Shown piece by piece: positions 8,349-16,140 of a stretch of DNA of 64,000 nt. Both the position numbers and the translations under genes were made by a program. Source of the DNA: Planococcus donghaensis MPA1U2. GTDB lineage: Bacteria > Bacillota > Bacilli > Bacillales_A > Planococcaceae. Position 1 is the first letter of the stretch. Each line of letters starts with the position of its first letter. The stretch spans positions 1 through 64,000 of the forward strand of contig NZ_AEPB01000044.1 in assembly GCF_000189395.1 (NCBI RefSeq). The letters run 5' to 3'. The notes under the pieces were generated by a model. The model was not told the origin of the DNA, made no database searches, and saw only the letters and a list, made by a program, of their open reading frames with translations.

Positions 8349-8407
8349 GTTCCTGATGTTCAGGAACCTCAGACCACAAACAACTCGAGTTGTTTGTGGT
8401 CTTTTTT
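8349..8407 (+). terminator. Double hairpin terminator after rlmN
   Basis: A small hairpin, GTTCCTGA/TCAGGAAC (8349-8367), is followed at once by a perfect 30-nt palindrome (8372-8401) and six Ts. The second hairpin is a strong intrinsic terminator. Confidence 0.88.
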
Positions 8408-8499
8408 GTTTAATTTATGAAACTTATTGAACGTTAAGAGCGTATCCATCTTTATAGGGTGAATACGTTAACCTTAAGCTACTAAAAGGGAGTGGGGTA

Positions 8500-9057
8500 T
8501 TGAAGAAGATTCTGTGCATAGGGGTTTTGCTCGGAGCAACCATATTAGCTAGTTGTAACGGTATTTCAACGTATGAGGATAATGAAGTAGCGGCTATTGT
8601 AAATAATCATGAAATTACGATAGGTGATTTGCGCTTTTTATATCCAGATGATAAAGCATTAGATTATTTGGATTCGGTAATAGTGACAGAACTGATCAAA
8701 CAAGAAGTACAAGAAATGAATCTTGATATTTCTCCTCACTTAATGGCTGAAGAAAGTCAGGATGATTTTGAAAAACTTCCTCCTGAAAACACAAAAGATG
8801 AAGGCAGTAAACAAGTTCGTAAATATGCCATCGCTCAAGCGAAAAAATTAGATATGACACCCGAAGAATTTCAACAACAATACGCTAAAAAGCTCAATCA
8901 ACAAAGTGCTTATATCAATACGTATCTTGAAGAGAAATTAGGTGGTGGAAACATTAATGATCCAAAATGGATTGAGAAATTTGGAGAAGAATACAATGAT
9001 TTAATAGAAAAGCTGGTAGAAGAAAATGAAAAAGAAATAGAAGTATTGATTGATTAA
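8500..9057 (+). CDS. Small lipoprotein with SurA-N-like domain
   Basis: This 185-residue lipoprotein starts at TTG 8500 behind AAAGGGAGTGGGG. Its signal peptide ends in the lipobox LASC with Cys19. After it, VAAIVNNHEITIGDLRFL resembles the start of SurA/PrsA N-terminal chaperone domains, with a helix-rich remainder, including an acidic stretch near 75-95 and a charged C-terminal helix. No rotamase domain is present, so if related to PrsA/SurA it would be a chaperone-only form. It should be anchored to the outer face of the membrane. No partner is evident: the thi operon downstream has its own riboswitch, and no terminator separates the two. Confidence 0.72.
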   Translation: MKKILCIGVLLGATILASCNGISTYEDNEVAAIVNNHEITIGDLRFLYPDDKALDYLDSVIVTELIKQEVQEMNLDISPHLMAEESQDDFEKLPPENTKDEGSKQVRKYAIAQAKKLDMTPEEFQQQYAKKLNQQSAYINTYLEEKLGGGNINDPKWIEKFGEEYNDLIEKLVEENEKEIEVLID

Positions 9058-9140
9058 TATCTAGTAAAATCGAATGTAGAATAGTAGCGATAAAAATTTA
9101 GTTTTGTACCTTTTAACGTTAAGAAGAGTTTTATAAAAGC

Positions 9141-9169
9141 TGTAGAATTTTCTGAATCTATGATATAGT
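9141..9169 (+). promoter_or_regulatory. Candidate promoter of the thi operon
   Basis: TATAGT (9164-9169) with a weak TGTAGA 17 bp upstream lies about 25 bp before the TPP aptamer, which is the right distance for a riboswitch leader. Confidence 0.5.
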
Positions 9170-9192
9170 GATTTCGAAAACATAAATAAAAA

Positions 9193-9285
9193 CACCACTA
9201 GGGGAGCCGGATATCGGCTGAGACGAGCATAAGCTCGGACCCTTTGAACCTGATCTGGATCATACCAGCGGAGGGAAGTGGCGGA
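9193..9285 (+). promoter_or_regulatory. TPP riboswitch (THI element)
   Basis: The conserved aptamer blocks are all present: CTAGGGGAGCC, GGCTGAGA, an intervening stem ACGAGCATAAGCTCG, then ACCCTTTGAACCTGATCTGG, ATCATACCAGCG and GAGGGAAG. Thiamin pyrophosphate binding should favour the terminator at 9315. The 3' aptamer strand AGGGAAG (9272-9278) can instead pair with CTTCCCT inside the terminator arm, giving the expected antiterminator. Confidence 0.97.
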
Positions 9286-9314
9286 CTGTCTGCTATTTTC
9301 TTATCGACTGCATA

Positions 9315-9350
9315 CGCCGCTTCCCTTTATTGGGGAGCGGCGTTTTTATT
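9315..9350 (+). terminator. Riboswitch-controlled terminator
   Basis: An 11-bp stem (9315-9325 with 9332-9342), a 6-nt loop and a T run lie between the TPP aptamer and tenA. The 5' arm overlaps the sequence that can pair with the aptamer, so this is the expression platform. Confidence 0.92.
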
Positions 9351-9385
9351 TTGTGTAAATGAACATAAAAAAGGGAGATGGAGAA

Positions 9386-10069
9386 ATGACTTTTTGTAAA
9401 GAAGTAAGAAAAGAATGTGACCACCTATGGCAGGCAAGTTTTGATCATCCGTTTGTTAAAGGAATTGAAGATGGGACATTGCCGGTCGATATATTCCGTT
9501 TTTACGTCATGCAAGATGCTTATTACTTATCACATTTCGCAAAAATTCAAGCACTTGGTGCATCAAAAGCAAAAGACTTAGAAACAGCGCAACGTTTTGC
9601 GATTCATGCATCACATACAAGTACGGCTGAATTATCTTTACACCAATCCTTTATGAAAATTTTAGATGTTACGGAAAAAGATTGGTTAGAATTCCAACCT
9701 TCCCCGACTGCATATGCATATGTATCTCATATGTATCGCGCATCTGCAGGAGAATTAGCAGATGTATTAGCCGCCATTTTACCGTGTTATTGGCTGTACT
9801 ACGAAATCGGAGAACGTTTGAAAAATGCAGAACCAGACCATCCGATTTACGATCGCTGGATTGAAACTTACGGTTCTGAGGAATTCGGTGAACTTGTTCG
9901 TGAACAAATCGAACGGATGAATCGGTTAGCGGAAGGATTGCCAGAAACACGTCGCAAAGAACTAAAAGACCATTTCCAAAAGAGCAGTTATTACGAATTG
10001 AACTTCTGGGATCAAGCGTGGAGAAAAGAAACGTGGTCTATAGAAGCGATTGAAAAAGTAGGTGTCTAA
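9386..10069 (+). CDS. tenA: Aminopyrimidine aminohydrolase TenA (thiaminase II)
   Basis: This 227-residue all-helical enzyme hydrolyses 4-amino-5-aminomethyl-2-methylpyrimidine (a thiamin breakdown product) to the hydroxymethylpyrimidine HMP. HPFVKGIEDGTLP, the YYLSHFAKIQ helix, PTAYAYVSHMYR and the catalytic-Cys segment LPCYWLYYE all match Bacillus TenA, as does SSYYELNFWD near the C-terminus. An ATG at 9359 lies in frame, but it sits on the T tail of the terminator. The ATG at 9386 follows AAGGGAGATGG and aligns with the Bacillus start. It is the first gene of the TPP-regulated operon and supplies HMP to ThiD. Confidence 0.95.
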   Translation: MTFCKEVRKECDHLWQASFDHPFVKGIEDGTLPVDIFRFYVMQDAYYLSHFAKIQALGASKAKDLETAQRFAIHASHTSTAELSLHQSFMKILDVTEKDWLEFQPSPTAYAYVSHMYRASAGELADVLAAILPCYWLYYEIGERLKNAEPDHPIYDRWIETYGSEEFGELVREQIERMNRLAEGLPETRRKELKDHFQKSSYYELNFWDQAWRKETWSIEAIEKVGV

Positions 10070-10070
10070 T

Positions 10071-10856
10071 ATGATTCAGCTTATAAAAGAGCAAAATCCA
10101 GTGGTGCATTGTATTACCAATCATGTGGTATCTAATTTTCAAGCGAATGGTCTTTTAGCAATTGGTGCGTCACCAATTATGGGGGAAGCACCAGAAGAAG
10201 CGGCAGAACTGGCAGCATTATCTCAAGCGTTGTCATTAAATATCGGAACCTTGCATACAGAGTCATTAAAAAGCATGTTGCTTGCGGGGAAACGGGCGAA
10301 TCAATTGGGCATTCCAGTTGTGTTAGATCCCGTTGGAGCAGGGGCAAGTGGCTTTCGTCTAAACGCTGTTCGTGAAATTTTAGGTACAGTATACGTTAAT
10401 GTGCTTCGATGCAACGCAGGAGAGCTTGCGGCAATAGCAGGGGAACAATGGGAGTCAAAAGGTGTGGACGCAGGAGAAGGGCTCATAGACGTTAAGGAGC
10501 TTGCTGTTGTCACTTCAAAAAAATTAGAAGTGATCATAGCGGTCACAGGGCCAATAGATATTGTGACGGACGGAGAATCTGTTATTGAAATTCCTTATGG
10601 AGATCCACTTATGGCGTCTATTACAGGTACAGGTTGTTTATTGAGTAGTGTAGTTGCTGCGGGTCTTGCTGTTTCTACTAAAAAACCGGTAGAAACTGTT
10701 CGTGATGTTTTACGTTTTTACGCAATTGCGGGGGAACAAGCTCGTCGAGATGCACAGCTGCCTGGAGATTTTCAGCAAGCTTTTATGAATCGATTAGCTA
10801 GCTTGACCGACAGGGAAGTAAGTCAGCGAATTTCTTTACAGGAGGAGACGGTATGA
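10071..10856 (+). CDS. thiM: Hydroxyethylthiazole kinase ThiM
   Basis: This ribokinase-like enzyme (261 residues from ATG 10071) phosphorylates 4-methyl-5-(2-hydroxyethyl)thiazole for salvage. Visible motifs are VHCITNHVVSNFQANG at the N-terminus, VVLDPVGAGASGF, and the catalytic GTGCLLSS loop. The ATG begins 1 nt after the tenA stop and is preceded by AGGTG inside tenA. A GTG at 10062 is in frame but lacks a ribosome site. It overlaps thiD by 4 nt (ATGA), so the two are translationally coupled. ThiW, encoded at the end of the operon, probably imports its substrate. Confidence 0.95.
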   Translation: MIQLIKEQNPVVHCITNHVVSNFQANGLLAIGASPIMGEAPEEAAELAALSQALSLNIGTLHTESLKSMLLAGKRANQLGIPVVLDPVGAGASGFRLNAVREILGTVYVNVLRCNAGELAAIAGEQWESKGVDAGEGLIDVKELAVVTSKKLEVIIAVTGPIDIVTDGESVIEIPYGDPLMASITGTGCLLSSVVAAGLAVSTKKPVETVRDVLRFYAIAGEQARRDAQLPGDFQQAFMNRLASLTDREVSQRISLQEETV

Positions 10857-11698
10857 AAAAAACACCACAAACTTTGACAATAGCGGGTTCAGATTCAGGA
10901 GGAGGAGCTGGCATTCAAGCCGATTTAAAAACCTTTCAAGAACTAGGTGTTTATGGGACTTCTGCCATCACGGCGGTCACAGCTCAAAACACAATGGGTG
11001 TTAGCGCAATTTATCCGATGTCGACAGGAGCGATTCAAACTCAATTAGCAGCAGTAGGTGATGATTTTGACATCAGCGCTTTGAAAACGGGCATGCTATT
11101 TAATCCTGAAATAATTCAAGAAACCGCAAATGCAATCCGACACTATGGGTGGGAAAATTTAGTCGTCGATCCAGTTATGATTGCTAAAGGTGGTGCAAAT
11201 TTATTACAGCCTGCCGCAGTAGAAGCATTAAAAAATTATTTATTGCCTTTGGCGTTTCTTGTCACACCCAACATTCCGGAAGCAGAAGCGTTAACCGGTA
11301 TTTCGATTACGGATGTTTTTAGTCGACGCCGAGCAGCCGAGCAGATTTTATCATTAGGAGCACAAGCGGTGGTCATAAAAGGCGGGCATGCAACTGATTC
11401 AAAATATGCAGAAGATTATTTTCTGCATATGAACGGCGAATCGGCAGTGTATCGCGCCGCTCGCATTTCGACAAACCAAACACATGGTACAGGTTGCACA
11501 TTCGCCGCGGCAGTAACGGCACAGCTTGCTAAAGGTCAAGACCTTAAAAAAGCAATTTTGACAGCGAAGGAATTTATCCAAGCGGCGCTTAACGAGCCAC
11601 TGAATATCGGCAATGGGCACGGTCCTACAAATCACGGAGCTTACCAACTGAGAAGAAGTGAAAAGATGGAGGTAACTAAAATTGAGGTTTTCCAATAA
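10853..11698 (+). CDS. thiD: Hydroxymethylpyrimidine/phosphomethylpyrimidine kinase ThiD
   Basis: ThiD (281 residues) phosphorylates HMP and then HMP-P to HMP-PP, the pyrimidine precursor of thiamin. Features are TIAGSDSGGGAGIQADLK at the start, the DPVMIAKGG active-site block, VVIKGGHA, and the anion-hole loop THGTGCTFAAA near the C-terminus. It is translationally coupled to thiM by an ATGA overlap, and its last 17 nt overlap thiE. The last few residues (EVTKIEVFQ) look like coding read-through across the ribosome site of thiE. The length is normal for the Bacillota enzymes. Confidence 0.95.
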   Translation: MKKTPQTLTIAGSDSGGGAGIQADLKTFQELGVYGTSAITAVTAQNTMGVSAIYPMSTGAIQTQLAAVGDDFDISALKTGMLFNPEIIQETANAIRHYGWENLVVDPVMIAKGGANLLQPAAVEALKNYLLPLAFLVTPNIPEAEALTGISITDVFSRRRAAEQILSLGAQAVVIKGGHATDSKYAEDYFLHMNGESAVYRAARISTNQTHGTGCTFAAAVTAQLAKGQDLKKAILTAKEFIQAALNEPLNIGNGHGPTNHGAYQLRRSEKMEVTKIEVFQ

Positions 11699-12335
11699 AC
11701 CCGCCATTTACTTTGTAATGGGTTCTCAAAATTTGAAGGCAAAAGCTCCTTTAACTGCATTAGAAGAAGCGCTAGAAGGAGGTATCACGCATTTTCAGTT
11801 GCGTGAAAAAGGCACGGGAGCTTTAACGGGTCATGCTTTACGAAATTTTGCATTGAGGTGTCAGCAATTATGCCAAAGCTATTCAGTGCCATTTATCATT
11901 AATGATGATGTGGAATTAGCATGTAGTATTGATGCTGCTGGCGTTCATGTAGGTCAAGATGACGAAACAGCTTTTCAAGTACGTCAACTGATTGGAGAAG
12001 AAAAGTTGTTAGGTGTTTCTGTACATTCTGTAGAGGAAGCAAGGCTGGCTATTCAAGCGGGTGCTGATTATGTTGGAATGGGCCCGGTTTTTGGTACGAC
12101 GTCTAAAGCGGATGCAAAAAAGCCTGCAGGAGTCGCAGGAATTATAGAAGTTAAACAGGAATATCCTCATTTGCCAATTGTAGGCATTGGAGGAATTACA
12201 CCAGAAAACGCTGATCAAGTGTGGCGAGCAGGTGCATCAGGGATTGCGGTTATTTCGGCTATAACGAACGCAAAAGATATTGCCGAGCAAGTAAAAGCTT
12301 TTCAATTATCTTGTAGGGAAGGAATCGAAAGATGA
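11682..12335 (+). CDS. thiE: Thiamine-phosphate synthase ThiE
   Basis: ThiE (217 residues, TIM barrel) condenses HMP-PP with thiazole phosphate to thiamin phosphate. Recognisable are HFQLREKG, PFIINDDVELA, GVHVGQDD, YVGMGPVFGT and the C-terminal phosphate site IVGIGGITPENA. The start is TTG at 11682, placed 8 nt after GGAGGTAAC and overlapping the end of thiD by 17 nt. It overlaps thiW by 4 nt. With tenA, thiM and thiD it makes a complete salvage route from the two precursor halves. No de novo thiC or thiG is present in this window. Confidence 0.95.
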   Translation: MRFSNKPAIYFVMGSQNLKAKAPLTALEEALEGGITHFQLREKGTGALTGHALRNFALRCQQLCQSYSVPFIINDDVELACSIDAAGVHVGQDDETAFQVRQLIGEEKLLGVSVHSVEEARLAIQAGADYVGMGPVFGTTSKADAKKPAGVAGIIEVKQEYPHLPIVGIGGITPENADQVWRAGASGIAVISAITNAKDIAEQVKAFQLSCREGIER

Positions 12336-12838
12336 ACACAAAAAAACTAATCTTAATGGCTATGTTTGTTGCGATAGGAGTGGCAGGTTCTGCTTTTGTT
12401 TATTTTCCTGCAGGTATTGCCCGTGCGTATCCAATTCAACACGCAATTAATGTGATTGCGGCAATTCTCTTTGGACCAGGTCCAGCAGTATTAATCGCTT
12501 TTTTGACCGGTGTTGTTCGCGTGTTAACTGGCACAGGTTCATTGTTAGCTTTTCCAGGAGGCATGATTGGTGCATTTTTGGCAGGCGTTCTATATGTCAA
12601 GTTCGGCAAAGTTTGGTTCGCTGCACTTGGTGAAGTGGTAGGGACAGGTCTAATTGCGTCGTTAATCGCAGTACCATACGCCCGACTTTTATTAGGCACA
12701 GAATTTGGAGCTTTGTTTTTTATCCCTCCTTTTTTCATCTCTAGCTTGACGGGGGCCCTATTAGGTATGGTATTGATCGTGCGATTGCGCAAAGTCAATA
12801 CACTCGAAGTATGGCAATGGGGATCAGGATTTAAGTGA
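12332..12838 (+). CDS. thiW: Thiazole-specific ECF transporter S component ThiW
   Basis: This is a 168-residue membrane protein with about five or six hydrophobic helices. The start (MNTKKLILMAMFVAIGVAG) and the PIQHAINVIAAILFGPGPA and LLAFPGGMIGAFLAG segments match the ThiW family. ThiW members are S components of energy-coupling factor transporters, predicted from TPP-riboswitch association to bring in hydroxyethylthiazole for ThiM. The shared EcfAA'T module would be encoded elsewhere. It is the last gene of the operon and is coupled to thiE by an ATGA overlap. Confidence 0.9.
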   Translation: MNTKKLILMAMFVAIGVAGSAFVYFPAGIARAYPIQHAINVIAAILFGPGPAVLIAFLTGVVRVLTGTGSLLAFPGGMIGAFLAGVLYVKFGKVWFAALGEVVGTGLIASLIAVPYARLLLGTEFGALFFIPPFFISSLTGALLGMVLIVRLRKVNTLEVWQWGSGFK

Positions 12839-12840
12839 AT

Positions 12841-12865
12841 GTTTATTATTTTCCAATTAGGGAAA
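12841..12865 (+). promoter_or_regulatory. Candidate sigma-B promoter
   Basis: GTTTAT (12841-12846), a 13-bp spacer and GGGAAA (12860-12865) resemble the sigma-B consensus GTTTAA-N12-14-GGGTAT, 40 bp before the YkuS-YtxH gene. A near-identical arrangement occurs at 29839. Confidence 0.5.
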
Positions 12866-12905
12866 CTGAATAGATATAGACTTTATTAAAGGGAGTGGAC
12901 AGAAT

Positions 12906-13733
12906 ATGGCAAAAGTTGCAGTTGAGCATCCATTTACATCAGTACGTGAAGCATTAGAGAAAAAGGGTTATCAGGCAGATATGTTAGAGGATAAGACAGA
13001 TTCGACTGATTATGACGTAATCGTTGTAAGAGATCAGGAGGATTTAGCTGATTATCATATGAGCGTATCGCTTGTTGAAGCTAAAGGTCGTACATTATAC
13101 GAAATCGTAGAAGAAGTAGAAGAACGTCTTGTACGCGGTGGGAAAATTCATAACCCACAACCTACAGAAGCCGAGCGTAAAGAAAGTGGCGGAGGCGGAG
13201 GATTTCTAGCAGGTGCTGCAACCGGCGCACTTATTGGAGCCGCAGCAGGACTGTTATTGGCGCCAAAGAGCGGCAAAGAACTTCAAGAAATCGTTAAAGA
13301 AAAAGCGGGATCGTTAAAAGAAGAGAATGCTGAAGGTTCGGGTGGCGCAATAGACCAAGTAAAAGAAAGAGCCAACCAACTAAAAGAAAAAACGAATGAC
13401 ATAAAAGAAACAGCTAAAGGTAAAGCTGATGAACTTAAAGCGAAACGTATGGAAAAACAAGAAGAAAAAGAAGTGAAAAAACAAGAAAAAGCAATTGAAA
13501 AAGAAGTAAAAGAGCAAGAAAAAGCTATGAAAAAAGAAGAAAAACAAGAAGAAAAAGCTGAAAAAGAACATGAAAAAGCTGAAAAAACAGTAGAAAAAGA
13601 AATCAAAAAGGCTAATAAAGAAGCAGGCAAAGAAGAAAGTGGAACGGAAGTTGTTGATTTAAAAGATGCCACTGTCACAAAAGACAATGCAGGCAACGTA
13701 ACCGTAAAAACTGAAGATCACAATAAAAAATAA
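12906..13733 (+). CDS. YkuS (UPF0180)-YtxH fusion protein with KE-rich coiled tail
   Basis: This 275-residue protein has three parts. Residues 1-78 (MAKVAVEHPFTSVREALEKK onward) match the small YkuS/UPF0180 family. Residues ~97-130 are a Gly-rich hydrophobic YtxH segment (FLAGAATGALIGAAAGLLLA followed by PKSGKELQ). Residues ~140-250 are an almost uninterrupted Lys/Glu repeat that should form a long charged helix or coiled coil. YtxH proteins are general-stress proteins in Bacillus, usually anchored by the Gly-rich helix. YkuS and YtxH are normally separate proteins. Function is unknown; a desiccation or osmotic-stress role is a guess from the composition. AAAGGGAGTGG precedes the ATG, and a sigma-B-like promoter fits. 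Confidence 0.85.
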   Translation: MAKVAVEHPFTSVREALEKKGYQADMLEDKTDSTDYDVIVVRDQEDLADYHMSVSLVEAKGRTLYEIVEEVEERLVRGGKIHNPQPTEAERKESGGGGGFLAGAATGALIGAAAGLLLAPKSGKELQEIVKEKAGSLKEENAEGSGGAIDQVKERANQLKEKTNDIKETAKGKADELKAKRMEKQEEKEVKKQEKAIEKEVKEQEKAMKKEEKQEEKAEKEHEKAEKTVEKEIKKANKEAGKEESGTEVVDLKDATVTKDNAGNVTVKTEDHNKK

Positions 13734-13737
13734 TCAT

Positions 13738-13778
13738 TAAAAAGTGCCTTCCAATTTAATTGGAAGGCACTTTTTTTT
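13738..13778. terminator. Bidirectional terminator
   Basis: GTGCCTTCCAATT and its exact complement (13744-13770), flanked by A and T runs, separate two convergent genes and can stop transcription from both sides. Confidence 0.9.
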
Positions 13779-13796
13779 GAGTTTAAGCAGATTATT

Positions 13797-15074
13797 TTAA
13801 ACGCTTGATACTTCATCTATTGATTCATGAGGTTTTGGTTCTGGTACGCGGGACAAGACGACAAGTCCGATAACAAATAACACAACAAGGCTAAACACGC
13901 CCATATTGGATTTCCCCGTTACTTGAGAAGTGACTGCTACAAGCAACGGTCCTAGAATAGCGGCAAACTTTCCGAAAATATTATAAAAACCGAAAAATTC
14001 ATTGGAATTTTCTTTCGGGACAAGCTTGCCGAAATAAGAACGGCTGAGTGCTTGAATGCCTCCTTGGCTCGTTGCCACAAGCATAGCAAGAATCCAAAAA
14101 TCTGTAATAGTCTCAAGGAAAAAGGCGTAAATGCAAATGACAATATAAACGCAAATGCCGACATACAGCATCTTTTTACCTGTAAACCGGTTTGCTAACC
14201 GTCCATAAAGGATGGCGAATGGAGCAGCAACTACTTGCGTCACAAACAAAACAATGAGTAAGCTCGATGAATCCAAACCTAGGTCCGTTCCATAAGCAGT
14301 TGATAAAGCAATAATTGTTCCGACTCCATCAATATAAAAGAAATAAGCGATTAAAAACAATACTAACGCACGGTATTGGCGGATTTCGCGAATTGTTTTA
14401 CCCAGACGCTTAAAGCTCTGCCGAACAAGACGTGGTTCTCGTTTAATATAGTGAACTTGTTTCACATGACGGAACATTGGAATCGAGAAAACAACCCACC
14501 AAATGGCTGTGATTAAAAATGCGATTCGGCTAGCGATGGTTACAGAAATGGGCAATACACCATTTTGGGACAGTAAAATAATAGCGATCGAAAGGATAAA
14601 TGGAATCGTTGAGCCGATATACCCCAATCCATAACCAAAAGAAGAGACGCTGTTCATCCGTTTTTCTGTCGTGACGTCGACAATAAATGCATCATAAAAT
14701 AAATTAGCACCGGTTGCGCCAAGAGCAGCGAATACATAACAAATTAACATCAACAACCAATTTTCGTTTGGTATAAAAGCAAGTAATGCTGTTGAAATGG
14801 TTCCTAGTAGGAAGAAGCCAACAAAAAAGCGCTTTTTCATGCCTTCGTAATCAGCGATAGTGCCTAATATAGGTCCAATCATCGCTAATATGAACGTGAA
14901 GATCGCAATCGTATACCCTAAGTAAGCTGTAGAGTCGGATAAACTAACACCCGCTCCAGTAGCTGAAGCTTTATAGTAAATCGGGAACACGGCTGTCGTA
15001 ATTATAATAGAATAAGCAGAACTTCCCCAATCGTATAATGCCCAGCTTTTCTCTTCTTTTGAATACTTTTTCAT
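13797..15074 (-). CDS. MFS transporter, UMF1/Atg22-like family (YxiO-like)
   Basis: This 425-residue protein has about twelve hydrophobic segments. The N-terminus KSWALYDWGSSAYSIII is the hallmark of the UMF1 family, named after yeast Atg22 (vacuolar amino-acid effluxer) and represented in Bacillus by YxiO. Also visible are GTIADYEGMKKRFF at the motif A position and ALSRSYFGKLVPKENSNEFF in the second half, both family-typical. The bacterial substrate is unknown; amino acids or small metabolites are the usual guess. It is monocistronic and convergent with the YkuS-YtxH gene across a shared terminator. The start is ATG 15074. Confidence 0.85.
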   Translation of the reverse strand: MKKYSKEEKSWALYDWGSSAYSIIITTAVFPIYYKASATGAGVSLSDSTAYLGYTIAIFTFILAMIGPILGTIADYEGMKKRFFVGFFLLGTISTALLAFIPNENWLLMLICYVFAALGATGANLFYDAFIVDVTTEKRMNSVSSFGYGLGYIGSTIPFILSIAIILLSQNGVLPISVTIASRIAFLITAIWWVVFSIPMFRHVKQVHYIKREPRLVRQSFKRLGKTIREIRQYRALVLFLIAYFFYIDGVGTIIALSTAYGTDLGLDSSSLLIVLFVTQVVAAPFAILYGRLANRFTGKKMLYVGICVYIVICIYAFFLETITDFWILAMLVATSQGGIQALSRSYFGKLVPKENSNEFFGFYNIFGKFAAILGPLLVAVTSQVTGKSNMGVFSLVVLFVIGLVVLSRVPEPKPHESIDEVSSV

Positions 15075-15315
15075 GGTTTAATCCCCTTTGTCTCTGAGGA
15101 GCTCAATTGAATAGTTGGCATTCAAGAGACTCAAATTTGCGACGAGTGACACTGTGCTTTGTAAGATAGCTTTATTGTACAAGAAGTTCCATATGAATGA
15201 TGCAGAATATTTAAGAAAATACAGAAATTTTACATATATTGAGTAGCTACTGGCGATTTGTTGAGTCTGAGTAAAGCTTCGTTTAAAATTGAGAAAGAGA
15301 AAGAAGGGGTAATTG

Positions 15316-16071
15316 TTGAAGTTAATTTCGTGGAATGTTAACGGCCTTCGGGCAGTTATGAAAAAAGGCTTTATGGATTTTTTTACTGAAGTAAATGCGG
15401 ATGTATTTTGTTTACAAGAAATAAAATTACAAGAAGGACAAATTGAGATGGATCTTCCTGGTTATTATACGTATTGGAATTACGCTCATAAAAAAGGCTA
15501 TTCAGGTACAGCGATTTTCACAAAACAAAAGCCTGTAGCAGTTCAATACGGTTTGGGTTTAGAAGAACTCGACACAGAAGGTCGAATTATTACATTAGAA
15601 TTTGATAGCTATTATGTAATCACCGTTTATACCCCGAATTCACAGCATGGCTTGTTGCGTCTGGACTATCGGTTATTGTGGGAAGAGGCTATTTTGTCAT
15701 TCGTAAAAACATTAGACAATCATAAGCCGGTATTGTTATGTGGGGATTTGAACGTGGCACACGAAGAAATAGATTTAAAAAATCCAAAAGCTAATAAAAA
15801 GAATTCTGGGTTTACACCTGAAGAACGAAGCAAGATGACACAGTTTTTAGAAAGTGGATTTGTAGACACGTTCCGTTATTTTTACCCAGAAGAAGAAGGG
15901 CATTATTCTTGGTGGTCGTACCGTTCTAACTGTCGCGAGAAAAATGTTGGATGGCGAATCGATTATTTCTTAGCATCTCAACGACTAGTGCCAGAACTTC
16001 AAAATGCGAAAATACACAAAGATATATGGGGTTCTGATCATTGCCCTGTTGAGTTACAAATAGAATGTTAA
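15316..16071 (+). CDS. exoA: Exodeoxyribonuclease III
   Basis: The 251-residue protein is a Mg-dependent AP endonuclease and 3'-5' exonuclease of base-excision repair. Active-site blocks of the exonuclease-endonuclease-phosphatase fold are all present: ISWNVNGLRA, CLQEIKLQEGQ (metal-binding Glu), VYTPNSQ, LCGDLNVAHEEIDL (Asp and Asn), RIDYFLAS and the catalytic GSDHCPVELQ. Two consecutive TTG codons occur (15313, 15316). The second leaves 6 nt after AAGGGG and gives the standard MKLISWN start. It is monocistronic. The upstream ~240 bp hold the divergent promoters, and a bidirectional terminator follows. Confidence 0.93.
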   Translation: MKLISWNVNGLRAVMKKGFMDFFTEVNADVFCLQEIKLQEGQIEMDLPGYYTYWNYAHKKGYSGTAIFTKQKPVAVQYGLGLEELDTEGRIITLEFDSYYVITVYTPNSQHGLLRLDYRLLWEEAILSFVKTLDNHKPVLLCGDLNVAHEEIDLKNPKANKKNSGFTPEERSKMTQFLESGFVDTFRYFYPEEEGHYSWWSYRSNCREKNVGWRIDYFLASQRLVPELQNAKIHKDIWGSDHCPVELQIEC

Positions 16072-16115
16072 AAGGACGCAGAAAAGCCTGTCGCTTTTCT
16101 GCGTCCTTTTATTTT
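16070..16115. terminator. Bidirectional terminator
   Basis: An 18-bp perfect stem (16070-16087 with 16093-16110), A-rich on one side and T-rich on the other, separates the convergent exoA and glycerophosphotransferase genes. Confidence 0.9.
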
Positions 16116-16124
16116 AGTTTTAAT

Positions 16125-16140
16125 CGTTTCACGTGGAACT
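16125..16140. promoter_or_regulatory. parS-like ParB-binding site (tentative)
   Basis: The 16-mer around TTTCACGTGGAAC matches 13 of 16 positions of the Bacillus parS consensus TGTTNCACGTGAAACA, and its inner 14 bp are palindromic apart from one pair of positions. It lies between a terminator and the stop codon of the glycerophosphotransferase. Other CACGTG cores in the window do not match the flanks. Confidence 0.35.

Noticed and set aside
8349-8401. Tandem hairpins after rlmN as a regulatory RNA.
   Set aside because: The second hairpin plus T run is an ordinary terminator; no promoter for a separate transcript was found.
13283-13696. Long minus-strand reading frames opposite the KE-rich tail, rich in Phe and Ser.
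   Set aside because: They are the complement of AAA/GAA repeats of the YkuS-YtxH gene; no ribosome site and strongly biased composition.
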